Below, in pieces: positions 55,937 through 64,000 of a DNA stretch of 64,000 nt (its first letter is position 1; each line of letters begins with the position of its first letter). The notes under the pieces are model-generated. The model worked only from the letters and a program-made list of their open reading frames with translations, ran no database searches and was not told where the DNA came from. Origin of the DNA: Pontibacterium sinense (lineage in GTDB: Bacteria > Pseudomonadota > Gammaproteobacteria > Pseudomonadales > Balneatricaceae); NCBI RefSeq assembly GCF_015209595.1, contig NZ_JADEYS010000004.1, positions 1 through 64,000 of the forward strand. The letters are read 5' to 3'. Made by a program: the position numbers and the translations under genes.

Positions 55937-56017
55937 GCGATGTTATCCTAGGTTAGCATTTGTCCTATTAGAAAAATGGTTCTTAGTAGGGTGCTTTGTC
56001 AACCAACGGATAGATCA

Positions 56018-56263
56018 TTAGTTAAAAAATAGAGGTGCGTAGGCTTCCAAGCGGCGTTGTTTATGGAAGTGTTGATTGAGCCTCCCCACATTCCGGTTTA
56101 ACTCTACCCGACTCATCTGGTTAAACCTGATCCAGGCAATCACTCTTTCCGCATTCCCTTCCTCGCTGAAGCTGATGTTCTCAATCCTGTTGTCGCTGAA
56201 GAACAGTTCGCAAACATCATGAATCGAAGTGTCGCTCGGCAGGTTATTTATCGCAATAATCAT
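56018..56263 (-). CDS. Small RRM-like protein, copy 2
   Basis: The product is 81 residues from ATG 56263, chosen because it gives exactly the length and N-terminus (MIIAINNLP) of copy 1 (MVITLGNLP). Shared blocks are NNLP/GNLP, FS(E/N)EGN, R-R-x-E-A-Y-x-P-L-F. RNP1 is degenerate here too (ERVIAWIRFN). It lies 82 bases upstream of copy 1 and downstream of ppiC and dbpA on the same strand, a setting full of RNA and folding functions. Diverged residues outside the core suggest separate roles. Confidence 0.75.
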   Translation of the reverse strand: MIIAINNLPSDTSIHDVCELFFSDNRIENISFSEEGNAERVIAWIRFNQMSRVELNRNVGRLNQHFHKQRRLEAYAPLFFN

Positions 56264-56386
56264 CTGTATTTTTTCCATAAAGTTCAGGCCTATTAAAGCC
56301 TGCTTAGATGACAGTCTGTATGCGTAACTATTTTTGTTTTTAGGTGCTGTCGTGAATAGGTTGCAGCCAGATCCCAATCCGATAGA

Positions 56387-56668
56387 TCAGTTGCGATAGA
56401 TCGTTTCGATCAGGTGCCAGCCAAAGCGGGTTTTAATTGGGCCGTGCACGGTTAGTAAGGGCTTTTTGAAAACCACATCATCAAAGGCTTTCACCATTTG
56501 ACCGCGTTTAAATTCGCCCAGATCGCCAAAACGACGCTTGGATGGACAGGTCGAATGCTGTTTCGCTAACTTGCCAAAGTCAGCGCCTTTAGCAATCTTA
56601 GCTTTCAGTGCTTCAGCTTCTTCGCGGGTTTTTACCAGAATGTGGCGGGCGCAGGCTTTGTTGGCCAT
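56387..56668 (-). CDS. ppiC: Parvulin-type peptidyl-prolyl cis-trans isomerase C
   Basis: The product is 93 residues from ATG 56668 (GAGGA 7 bases upstream), the size of E. coli PpiC. It is a stand-alone parvulin domain with the family motifs ARHILVKT, FGKLAKQHSTCPSKRRFGDLGEF and TRFGWHLIE. It catalyses proline isomerisation in the cytoplasm. It follows dbpA on the same strand by about 30 bases, which suggests co-transcription. Confidence 0.95.
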   Translation of the reverse strand: MANKACARHILVKTREEAEALKAKIAKGADFGKLAKQHSTCPSKRRFGDLGEFKRGQMVKAFDDVVFKKPLLTVHGPIKTRFGWHLIETIYRN

Positions 56669-56699
56669 GATCAAATCCTCGATTTAGAAAGGTGGTCGC

Positions 56700-58139
56700 T
56701 CAGAGGCGACGCACCTTAAACTTACGACCTTTGATTTTTCCGTCGAGCAACTGGTCCAGCGCTTTACGGGCTACTCCACGTTCAACGGCCACATAGGTAA
56801 AGAAGTCAAAGACATCTATCTTGCCTACCTGAGCACCTTGTATACCCGCCGCACCTGTGAGTGCACCTAACACATCACCCGGGCGTACTTTCTGTTTCCG
56901 TCCACCGGCAATAGACAGCGTCACCATAGGAGGATGAGCTGGCAGTTCTGTTTCACGGTTTGCTGTGGTTGGCACCGTATCGTAGAGCACAGTCTGATCG
57001 GTATATTCTTCGATGGTGGTCACTTTGTAATGTTCGCGTTCACCACAAATGCTCAATGCCAGACCTGATTTGCCGGCACGCCCTGTACGTCCAATGCGGT
57101 GAACATAGACTTCCGGATCGCGGGGCAGGTCATAGTTCACCACCATATCCAGATCTTCAACATCCAGACCTCGGGCGGCAACATCGGTCGCGACCAGAAC
57201 GGAGCAGCTGCGGTTGGCAAATGTCGCCAATACCTGATCACGGTCCCGCTGATCCATATCACCCTGCAGCGCATTGGCGTAAAAACCAGCGTTCTTTAAC
57301 GCTTGTCGTACGTCCTGGCACTGCTGCTTAGTGTTACAGAACACCACCGAAGAAGTAGGTTCGTATTTATGTAACAGGTGTAGAAGGGTGGCGGTTTTTG
57401 CGTCTTTTTCTACACGGTAGAAACGCTGACGAATGGTATTCTCTTCGGGCTGGGCTTCAACGCTAACCTCCACCGGATTGTTCTGGAAATCGTTGCTCAG
57501 GTCGCGGATACCATCCGGGTAAGTCGCGGAGAACAATAACGTCTGACGATCTCGAGGGGTCTGTGCGGCAATGTCACGGATATCCGGGTTAAAGCCCATC
57601 TCCAGCATACGATCCGCTTCATCCAGAACCAGCGTTTTCAGCGCAGAGAGGTTCAGCGTGCCTTTACGCAGATGGTCTTTGATACGACCCGGTGTACCAA
57701 CAACCACATGAGCACCATGCTGAAGTGAACCGATCTGTGGGCCGATAGGCTGGCCGCCACAGATCGCCAGTATCTTAACGTTTGGCTGAAAGCGTGCCAG
57801 ACGGCGTAACTCTTTAGAGACCTGAGTCGCGAGCTCTCGCGTAGGACACAGAACCAGCAACTGAACCTTATAGTTACGCGGTTCGAGTTTGGTCAGTGCG
57901 CCAATACCAAAAGCCGCGGTTTTACCACTACCGGTTTTCGCTTTAGCGATCAGATCCTGTCCGGCAATAATTTCCGGAAGGCTGGCAGCCTGAATAGGTG
58001 TCATGTCGTTGTAACCGATCTGCTTCAGGTTATCGAGCATAGATTGGGGCAGGTTCAGACTGGAAAACTGGGCTTGGGTCACGGAAAGGCTCGCGGAGTT
58101 GATTAAACCGAGTATTTTACGCGCTTGCAGCAAGTGCAT
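56700..58139 (-). CDS. dbpA: ATP-dependent RNA helicase DbpA
   Basis: DbpA is a DEAD-box helicase acting on 23S rRNA hairpin 92 during 50S assembly. The product is up to 479 residues. Motifs are in order: Q-motif near MTPIQAASLP, Walker A AKTGSGKT, DEAD, SAT, and HRIGRTGRAG. The C-terminal 75 residues form the DbpA RNA-binding domain (DVLGALTGAAGI...FTYVAVERGVA). The start is uncertain: ATG 58139 gives a 20-residue extra N-terminus compared with E. coli, and a GTG at 58082 is possible but lacks a good Shine-Dalgarno. Confidence 0.94.
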   Translation of the reverse strand: MHLLQARKILGLINSASLSVTQAQFSSLNLPQSMLDNLKQIGYNDMTPIQAASLPEIIAGQDLIAKAKTGSGKTAAFGIGALTKLEPRNYKVQLLVLCPTRELATQVSKELRRLARFQPNVKILAICGGQPIGPQIGSLQHGAHVVVGTPGRIKDHLRKGTLNLSALKTLVLDEADRMLEMGFNPDIRDIAAQTPRDRQTLLFSATYPDGIRDLSNDFQNNPVEVSVEAQPEENTIRQRFYRVEKDAKTATLLHLLHKYEPTSSVVFCNTKQQCQDVRQALKNAGFYANALQGDMDQRDRDQVLATFANRSCSVLVATDVAARGLDVEDLDMVVNYDLPRDPEVYVHRIGRTGRAGKSGLALSICGEREHYKVTTIEEYTDQTVLYDTVPTTANRETELPAHPPMVTLSIAGGRKQKVRPGDVLGALTGAAGIQGAQVGKIDVFDFFTYVAVERGVARKALDQLLDGKIKGRKFKVRRL

Positions 58140-58325
58140 AAAGCGCTTTTAGCGATCCCTCAAAATAGGGACAGTACAAGTGAACGAACATGTTAGCATC
58201 TTAACTATTAACCTGTTGGACAAACAGGTAATAAATACCCATTTGTCCGTCGGCCCCTCCAGGTTGGCGCAACTATGTGAAACTGCATGCTTTGCGGGGG
58301 CTCGCATTGGCCTATGCATCCAATG

Positions 58326-58372
58326 TTGGCTCATCCCTGAGCCAATTTATTAACCCGCCGGGTTAATAAATT
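58326..58372. repeat. Two adjacent perfect inverted repeats before the AEC gene
   Basis: TTGGCTCA-TCCC-TGAGCCAA (58326-58345) is followed, sharing AA, by AATTTATTAACCC-GCC-GGGTTAATAAATT (58344-58372). Both are perfect. They end 42 bases before the AEC start, in the region divergent from dbpA. They could be operators, an attenuator, or a terminator; the second has no long T run. Confidence 0.7.
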
Positions 58373-58414
58373 TCTTGTGTATATCTTTCTGATGGACGCT
58401 AAAGGGCCTATACA

Positions 58415-59374
58415 GTGCTGGCGATACTTACGATTACAGCTCCGATTTTTTTGTTGATTGCCCTGGGTTATCTATTGGTGCGGGTGAAGCTGGTGCCGCA
58501 GGCGGCTATCGGTGGTATGGGCACCTTTGTGGTGTATCTCGCCTTGCCTGCCTTACTGTTTAAAGCTCTGTCCTCACGCCCGGTGAGCGACGTCTATAAC
58601 AGCCAATATCTTCAAGTCTTTGTGCTAGGGTCGGTTTTGTCGTTGTTAGTCAGTGTCTGGTGGGCGAAGAAGGTACGCGGCGTGAGGCTGGAGCGCGCTG
58701 CGTTTCTTGGGCTAGGCAGTGCATTATCAAACAATGGTTTTATCGGGTATGCGTTGGTCACTCAGTTGTTTGGTTCTGTCGCTGTGGCAGCGGCAGCATT
58801 ATCGATGCTGGTGGATTTGATCGTACTGATTCCGTTGACCATCGTGTTGGCGGAGTGGGCAGGCAATGGCTCCGGTCATGTGCGGCATGCTATCCAAACT
58901 GCTTTCCTGAAGACATTATGTAATCCGCTGGTGATTGCGATTGCATTGGGTTTTTTGGCCTCTGCGGCGCAATGGCAACCCGTTGCACCGGTGATGCAGG
59001 CGATTGATATGCTCGCTAGTTCAGCCGCACCGCTCTCGTTATTCGTCATTGGCGGTATGTTGGTCGGAATCTCAATAAGCGGGCAGCGTATGGACCTGTG
59101 CCAGATGACGGTGTTCAAGTTAGTATTACATCCCTGTCTGGTGGCGCTGTGTGTATGGTTGTTACCGGCATTTGACCCCGTACTGCAGCTATGTGCGGTA
59201 TTGCTTGCGGCAGTGCCTATGGCGGGCGTCTTCCCACTGATTGCACAGGCGTACGGGCAGCAGCAGGTGTGTGCTGCCGCCCTGGTCACCGCAACGATCA
59301 TGTCCTTCTTCACCCTGAATCTTGTGCTTTGGCTGACGGATCAGTTCGGTGATCTGTCTTCAGTACTGGTTTAA
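58415..59374 (+). CDS. AEC (auxin efflux carrier) family transporter
   Basis: The product is 319 residues from a GTG start with AGGG upstream. About ten membrane helices with the AEC halves (APIFLLIALGYLLVR at the start, GMGTFVVYLALPALLFKAL, and later ASSAAPLSLFVIGGMLVG) are visible. Bacterial AEC proteins carry malate and other organic acids. It is a single gene, divergent from dbpA, with paired inverted repeats in its leader. Confidence 0.88.
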   Translation: MLAILTITAPIFLLIALGYLLVRVKLVPQAAIGGMGTFVVYLALPALLFKALSSRPVSDVYNSQYLQVFVLGSVLSLLVSVWWAKKVRGVRLERAAFLGLGSALSNNGFIGYALVTQLFGSVAVAAAALSMLVDLIVLIPLTIVLAEWAGNGSGHVRHAIQTAFLKTLCNPLVIAIALGFLASAAQWQPVAPVMQAIDMLASSAAPLSLFVIGGMLVGISISGQRMDLCQMTVFKLVLHPCLVALCVWLLPAFDPVLQLCAVLLAAVPMAGVFPLIAQAYGQQQVCAAALVTATIMSFFTLNLVLWLTDQFGDLSSVLV

Positions 59375-59393
59375 CTTGCAGTCTGATAGGCGG

Positions 59394-59897
59394 TTAGCCG
59401 TTACCGTCAGGGAAGTCCCATTCCATATGGGCTTCAGAAGGGCTTTCGATCGCATTAAAGGTTTCCAGCGCTTTCCCCAAGGTCCAGTTTTTACGCATGG
59501 CATTGACTAATACATTAATCACAAAGCTGATAGCAATGTATTCAAGGACTTCGGGGATGTATTTGATATCGATCTTGTCGTTTGCGAGTTTTGAAAAACT
59601 GGCAACAATGCGACGTGCTTCGTCGTCGCTGATACCTTCCGGCAAACTGCGGATCAGGTCATAGACCTCGTTGGGGAGATTGTCGTAAAGGAAACCGTCG
59701 ATTTTAGTCACGATTTTGACAAGGATTTTCTGCTCTTTTTCTTCGCTCAAGAAGATGGGGATATCAATTTTTTTGTTCAATCCATCAGCGATGGCAACGG
59801 TTTCAGATTGACTCAGACGACTGCGCTTTTCCGGAGGGGCATAAAAGTCTTGAATGATGTTTTTATATTGTTCTTCGGTCAGTGTAATAGTGGTCAT
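59394..59897 (-). CDS. Unknown cytoplasmic/membrane-associated protein, 167 residues
   Basis: I do not recognise this family. The start ATG 59897 has AGGAAG 8 bases upstream; a frame opening at 59978 is longer but unsupported. The N-terminal 110 residues are acidic and helical (LTEEQYKNIIQDFY; LPNEVYDLIRSLPEG). One hydrophobic helix lies around 117-136 (IPEVLEYIAISFVINVLVNAM), followed by ALETFNAIE and an acidic tail. It converges on the AEC gene. It has the look of a small regulator or toxin-like effector, but nothing proves either. Confidence 0.7.
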   Translation of the reverse strand: MTTITLTEEQYKNIIQDFYAPPEKRSRLSQSETVAIADGLNKKIDIPIFLSEEKEQKILVKIVTKIDGFLYDNLPNEVYDLIRSLPEGISDDEARRIVASFSKLANDKIDIKYIPEVLEYIAISFVINVLVNAMRKNWTLGKALETFNAIESPSEAHMEWDFPDGNG

Positions 59898-60133
59898 GAG
59901 TGTGCTTCCTGCAACGTATCGGTAAGGCAGGGATACTGAACACAGAGGGAGGCAGTGCATTCCCTTTGCCTTATTCATCCCTGAGCAAGTGAGGGAATGC
60001 CTATCTCCTCCGTTTACTTTTTACGCCGAGTTTTTGGATTGGTCAATTATTGGTCAGTATTGTTCTTGTCCACTTTGCCGCAGATAGACAGAGGAGCGTA
60101 CTTTCTTCGGAAAACTTCTTATAATTCAAACCT

Positions 60134-60391
60134 ATGAATAGTTGGTTTGTTTATATCCTACGTTGTGCCGATGACACACTGTATACCGGTGTGACGACTG
60201 ATCCCGTGCGCCGTTTGCGTGAACACAACGGGGAGATCAAAGGTGGTGCCCGTTATACCCGCACCCGTCAGCCTGTTGCTATGATCTGGCAAGAGTCTCA
60301 ACCTAATCGCTCTGATGCCTGCAAGCGTGAGGCGCAAGTGAAACGTTTATCCCGTTCGGCCAAACTGCGACTGATCAGCGAAAATAATTGA
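60134..60391 (+). CDS. GIY-YIG domain protein (YhbQ-like)
   Basis: The product is 85 residues, a single GIY-YIG domain: WFVYILRC and YTGVTTDPVRRLREHNGEIKGGARYT contain the paired-strand and Arg residues, with the downstream Glu in CKREAQVKRL. The family cleaves DNA, and YhbQ-like members are linked to genome maintenance. It stands alone, with a 188-base gap before the GGDEF-EAL gene. Confidence 0.92.
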   Translation: MNSWFVYILRCADDTLYTGVTTDPVRRLREHNGEIKGGARYTRTRQPVAMIWQESQPNRSDACKREAQVKRLSRSAKLRLISENN

Positions 60392-60579
60392 CTTTTCAAT
60401 AAGATAAACTCGGTAAATATCCTTATTTTTTGTGGGTACTTTCTTTCGTATAATTCATTTATTTTATTGCAGAGTTTATCGGGCGTGCCGATAGCCTGAG
60501 ACTGGTAATTATCTGCCAGTTCAAATAGATGCTGAATTTATGTTTATCAGTCGAGTGTTAGTTAAGGGTGGGAAATAAG

Positions 60580-62289
60580 GTGTCTGCCTTTGAAAATGAA
60601 GATGTAGTCCGGCTGAATGATGACAAGAATGCTGCGCTGCCTGAGTCTCAGAAAAAGTCGGGTGAGTTCTCCCGCCAGGCTGAGAAAAGTGTGTTTAACG
60701 AACTGACGTTGAACCGATCGCTGCTGGAACAATATAAGCGTGCAGTCGACGTCAGTTCAATTGTGTCGAAAACGGATCCTTATGGCACCATCACCTTCGT
60801 GAACGATCAATTCTGTCGTATCTCCGGTTACTGCCGTGAAGAACTCATTGGTGCCACGCATAGGTTGATCCGTCATCCGGACAATACGGAACTGCTGTTT
60901 CGGGACATGTGGCAGACCATTCGTGCGCGAAAGGTCTGGCAGGGTGTGATTAAGAACCGACGCAAAGATGGGACGGCATATTACGTAGATTCAGTGATTG
61001 TTCCCATGTTGGATCCATCGGGACAGATCAACGAATTTATGTCGATTCGGACCGATGTCACTGATCTGATTGAACAGCAGTCGCTGATTGAGCGCCAATT
61101 CACCGATCCACTTACGGGACTACCCAACCGCCAGAAACTCACTGCTGATCTGGAAGCCGACGGTGAGCGTTCTTTCTTGCTGATCGATGTCAGTGACTTC
61201 AGTGAGATCAATGAGTATCACGGTTATACCGTGGGGGATCAGGTGCTGAAAGCGCTGGCTGTGATGATGCAGCGTCTGATCAGTCAGGACACCAAATTAT
61301 ACCACCTGGGTGGCGACATCTTTGGCGTATTGACGTCACAACGATTAGATGTGAATCAGGTCACCTCTCTTTGTAATGAACTTTCGCGTCGAATTTCCAG
61401 CTATCCCGTCATAATTGAAGATCAGCAATTTCCACTGAGTGTTGTGATCGGTGCGGGTTCAGGGACCAGTGCGTTTATTGAAGCGGATATAGCGCTGCAC
61501 AGTGCCCAGGAAAAGCAGCTCGCGTTCGAAGTGTATGGACAGGGCAGCCGTCTTAAGAAGCGAATCGAGGATAATATCAGCTGGGTTGGGCGTATTCGTG
61601 ATGCGATCCGGCATGATCGGATTGAAGTCTTCGCACAACCGATTATCAGCACCCGCAGCGGGGAGGTCGAAAAATACGAATGTCTGATGCGGTTGCGCGA
61701 TGAGGATGGTGAGTTGCATTCGCCCTATGCATTTCTGGAAGCTGCAAAGCGGGCGCGTTTGTATGACAGCCTGACCCGGATAGTGATTTACAAAGCGTTT
61801 CAGCATTTCAGTACGCGTACGGAAGATTTCAGTATTAACCTGACAGCTCGCGATATCCTCAATACAGAAACGGTCGATACCTTGTTACGTAAAGCCCAGA
61901 TGTATGAGCTGGCAGACCGGCTGATTATTGAGATTGTTGAGTCAGAGGGTATCGAAAACTATACGCAAGTCAGTCAGTTTATTGCACAGGCAAAAGAAGC
62001 AGGCTGTCGGATAGCAGTGGACGACTTTGGCTCGGGTTACTCCAACTTCGAATACCTTCTTAAGCTGGATATAGACTTTATAAAAGTGGATGGCTCGCTG
62101 ATCCGTCATCTGGATACGGATGCAAACACCCGCATGTTGTCAGAGATGATTGTATCTTTCGGTCAGAAGGTAGGCGCACAAACCGTGGCCGAATTTGTCC
62201 ATAGCGAGGCGGTAAAGCAGGCGGCTGAAGCGATAGGTTTTGATTACTTGCAAGGGTTTCATACCGGTAAACCCAAGCCGCTGGTATAA
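60580..62289 (+). CDS. PAS-GGDEF-EAL protein, degenerate GGDEF
   Basis: The product is about 569 residues; I prefer GTG 60580 (GGGA upstream at normal spacing) over GTG 60568. A PAS domain (about 50-160, TITFVNDQFCRISGYCREEL) is followed by a GGDEF-like domain whose motif is GGDIF (244-248), so cyclase activity is unlikely. The EAL domain has ECLMR (367-371) for EALVR, plus NLTA, EIVE, DDFGSGYS and KVDGS. The other catalytic residues are present, so c-di-GMP hydrolysis is likely. No membrane helix is seen. Confidence 0.9.
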   Translation: MSAFENEDVVRLNDDKNAALPESQKKSGEFSRQAEKSVFNELTLNRSLLEQYKRAVDVSSIVSKTDPYGTITFVNDQFCRISGYCREELIGATHRLIRHPDNTELLFRDMWQTIRARKVWQGVIKNRRKDGTAYYVDSVIVPMLDPSGQINEFMSIRTDVTDLIEQQSLIERQFTDPLTGLPNRQKLTADLEADGERSFLLIDVSDFSEINEYHGYTVGDQVLKALAVMMQRLISQDTKLYHLGGDIFGVLTSQRLDVNQVTSLCNELSRRISSYPVIIEDQQFPLSVVIGAGSGTSAFIEADIALHSAQEKQLAFEVYGQGSRLKKRIEDNISWVGRIRDAIRHDRIEVFAQPIISTRSGEVEKYECLMRLRDEDGELHSPYAFLEAAKRARLYDSLTRIVIYKAFQHFSTRTEDFSINLTARDILNTETVDTLLRKAQMYELADRLIIEIVESEGIENYTQVSQFIAQAKEAGCRIAVDDFGSGYSNFEYLLKLDIDFIKVDGSLIRHLDTDANTRMLSEMIVSFGQKVGAQTVAEFVHSEAVKQAAEAIGFDYLQGFHTGKPKPLV

Positions 62290-62325
62290 CCCGAGGGTTA
62301 TCCAGCGCTGGGTTATTCCTGTTGC

Positions 62326-63690
62326 TTAACGCTTTGCGACAGTCATAAAGACCGTTTTCTTGCTCTCGTGTGCGCTACTGTTGCTCACATTGAACTGCAG
62401 TGGCAGGTTGCCTTTCAAATAGCGGTCTGAGCTGCAGATACGGTACGGTAACCACTGATTCATTTCGTTGGCAGCAATCTGTTGCTGACCCATTACGTCG
62501 ATACTGAAGTCAGCTTTGACCGCTACATTGATCGCTTCATGAGTGCCGGTAAAGGATTCCACTTTGACTCGGTACAAGTTGCAGACGGTACCGTCATCCT
62601 GTTGTTGCACCAGTTGTTGGCGGTCGCGACGAATCTCCACCAATATTTCCGTACGTTGGGTGAAACCATACATCACAGCTGCCGTTGCACTGAACATCAC
62701 CAGCATGTAAGTCAGCAGGCGTGGTCGCCAGAGGGGTGACGGTTGTTTGACTATCTGGTTCTCAGAACGAAACCCGATGAGTCCTGTTTCCCGTCCGGTC
62801 TTAACCATTACCGCATCACAGGCATCGATGCAGGCGGCACAGTCGATGCACTCGTATTGCAAACCGTTGCGAATATCGATGCCGGTTGGGCATACCTGAA
62901 CACAGAGTCCGCAATCTATGCAGTCGCCTTTGGTGTCCGTGGCCGTTTGTGATTTGTGATGGCGAGGTTCGCCGCGTGCAACATCATAGGTAACGGTGCG
63001 GGTATCCCGGTCAAACATCACGCCTTGAAAGCGTGAATATGGGCACATATGGAAACAGACTTTTTCACGCACCAGACCGCCGTTCACGTAGGTCAGGGCT
63101 GCCATCATGATAATCCAGAACGTACTGAAGATGGATAGCTCCAGCGTCAGCATATTCATGACCAGTTCGCGCATTGGCACAAAATAACCGGTGAAGGTGA
63201 CGGCTGTCGCCGTTGCCAGCAGTACCCATAATGTATGTTTCAGAACTCGACGGGTCAGACGATTTCCGGTCAGGGGTTGGCTGTCACCTTTACGGCGGAC
63301 ACTGGCGCGGCCTTCAGTCATCTGTTCTATACGAATAAACAACCAGCTCCAGATGCTCTGGGGGCATGCGAAACCGCACCACAACCGTCCCCAGCCAACC
63401 GCCACCAGAAACAGCAATGCTGTTCCGGCAATCATTAATCCGGCCATCAGAGGCAGGTCAAACCAGGAAAACTGGGTGCCAAACAAATTGATGCGATGCT
63501 GATCAAAATCGAACATTAACCACGGCTGGCCATCCACTTCCACCCAGGCAAGGCCAAAGAACAGGAAGAGTAAGGTTCCGCTAACCAGACGGCGCAGGTT
63601 TTGATAAAAGCCTTGGGTGAGGCGAACATGGATTTTGCCACCCACAGCGGTTGTTGTGGTTGGCTGATTAATGACGGGGATGGGCTCCAT
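62326..63690 (-). CDS. ccoG: Cytochrome c oxidase accessory protein CcoG
   Basis: The product is 454 residues from ATG 63690 (GGAGA 6 bases upstream), with five membrane helices. After a membrane-bound CxxxCP segment (CGFACPQS and VCFHMCPYSRFQ) come two 4Fe-4S clusters (CIDCGLCVQVCPTG; CIDCAACIDACD) and a C-terminal periplasmic Ig-like domain. CcoG reduces copper during assembly of the cbb3 oxidase. No ccoNOP genes are in the window; they may lie beyond the right edge. It is divergent from the GntR-type gene. Confidence 0.95.
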   Translation of the reverse strand: MEPIPVINQPTTTTAVGGKIHVRLTQGFYQNLRRLVSGTLLFLFFGLAWVEVDGQPWLMFDFDQHRINLFGTQFSWFDLPLMAGLMIAGTALLFLVAVGWGRLWCGFACPQSIWSWLFIRIEQMTEGRASVRRKGDSQPLTGNRLTRRVLKHTLWVLLATATAVTFTGYFVPMRELVMNMLTLELSIFSTFWIIMMAALTYVNGGLVREKVCFHMCPYSRFQGVMFDRDTRTVTYDVARGEPRHHKSQTATDTKGDCIDCGLCVQVCPTGIDIRNGLQYECIDCAACIDACDAVMVKTGRETGLIGFRSENQIVKQPSPLWRPRLLTYMLVMFSATAAVMYGFTQRTEILVEIRRDRQQLVQQQDDGTVCNLYRVKVESFTGTHEAINVAVKADFSIDVMGQQQIAANEMNQWLPYRICSSDRYLKGNLPLQFNVSNSSAHESKKTVFMTVAKR

Positions 63691-63841
63691 CTGATTCTCC
63701 AATAGGGAAGCTGGGGTCTGTGAGGTGGCCACCACCAATACAGACCCTCAGATACCTTGTTTTACTTGTGCATTACTCTATACCGATGACAAAATAGGGA
63801 CAGGTATAAAAAAATAAACTTTATAGGGTACAGATTGGGCG

Positions 63842-64000
63842 ATGAACAATTTTTTGTACCGCTCGCTTGAGCAGCAATTGTCTGAGGAAATTGAGCAGGG
63901 ACGCTGGCAACCGGGAGATCGTCTGCCGTCGATCAGGACGTTGGTGCAGGAACAAGGTTTGTCTAAAACCACGGTGATGCACGCCCTTAACCGACTGGAA
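63842..64000 (+). CDS. GntR-family regulator, N-terminal fragment
   Basis: The frame starts ATG 63842 and runs to the window edge without a stop. The 53 residues contain a GntR winged helix-turn-helix: LEQQLSEEIEQGRWQPGDRLPSIRTL followed by SKTTVMHALNRLE. The spacing and start (MNNFLYRSLEQQL) resemble MocR/PdxR-type regulators that carry an aminotransferase-like domain, but the remainder is outside the window. It is divergent from ccoG; the intergenic region is about 150 bases. Confidence 0.85.
   Translation, partial: MNNFLYRSLEQQLSEEIEQGRWQPGDRLPSIRTLVQEQGLSKTTVMHALNRLE

Overview
The window is a 64 kb piece of a gammaproteobacterial chromosome. The family set fits an Oceanospirillales-like marine bacterium: DUF1302/DUF1329 pair, PhaB, DUF2789, DUF2788, DUF6394, Rnf complex, CcoG, class Ia NrdAB with YfaE, and a ferredoxin-type CysI with DUF934. 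The taxon is an inference from gene content. I see no insertion sequence, prophage, CRISPR array or integrase, and most of the window is dense housekeeping DNA with short intergenic gaps.

Layout. 0-7.1 kb: end of a DUF1302 outer membrane protein, DUF1329, a MATE exporter, PhaB, and a large DUF349 protein. 7.3-24.2 kb: YchJ, exonuclease I with a coupled small secreted protein, an M16 peptidase, a DUF6394/potassium-channel pair, an EamA transporter, a Tim44-like protein, YaaA, a frameshifted DUF2789 gene, TrpS-SseA, a Dyp peroxidase, an SBF-like transporter and CysK. 24.5-31.6 kb: a Sel1 protein, a translationally coupled operon (pseudokinase-FGE fusion, DUF4139, TapT), KdsA, PilZ and HugZ-like proteins, DUF2788 and tRNA-Tyr. 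31.8-35.8 kb: nrdA-nrdB-yfaE behind two putative NrdR boxes.

36.3-46.1 kb is an assimilatory sulfate reduction region: a second cysteine synthase, cysG, cysH, DUF934, cysI and a TSUP transporter on the minus strand, diverging from cysDN. CysH has the cysteine ligands of an APS reductase, and no separate cysC is present. CysN ends in what looks like a shrunken APS-kinase domain without a P-loop. Together these suggest a route sulfate -> APS -> sulfite -> sulfide that has abandoned PAPS, with CysI probably fed by ferredoxin because no cysJ is present here.

46.3-55.7 kb: rnfABCDGE, in which RnfC has a tail of seven repeats of about 69 residues, followed by a response regulator-CheX gene, a PAS-GGDEF gene and nth. 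55.7-58.1 kb: two tandem small RRM-like paralogues, PpiC and DbpA. 58.4-64 kb: an AEC transporter, an unknown protein, a GIY-YIG protein, a PAS-GGDEF-EAL protein with a broken GGDEF motif, CcoG, and the start of a GntR-type regulator cut by the window edge.

The best candidates for something undescribed are the degenerate CysC tail on CysN, the doubly degenerate pseudokinase-FGE protein in its coupled operon, the tandem RRM-like pair beside dbpA/ppiC, and the RnfC repeat tail. All are read by eye; no database search was run.
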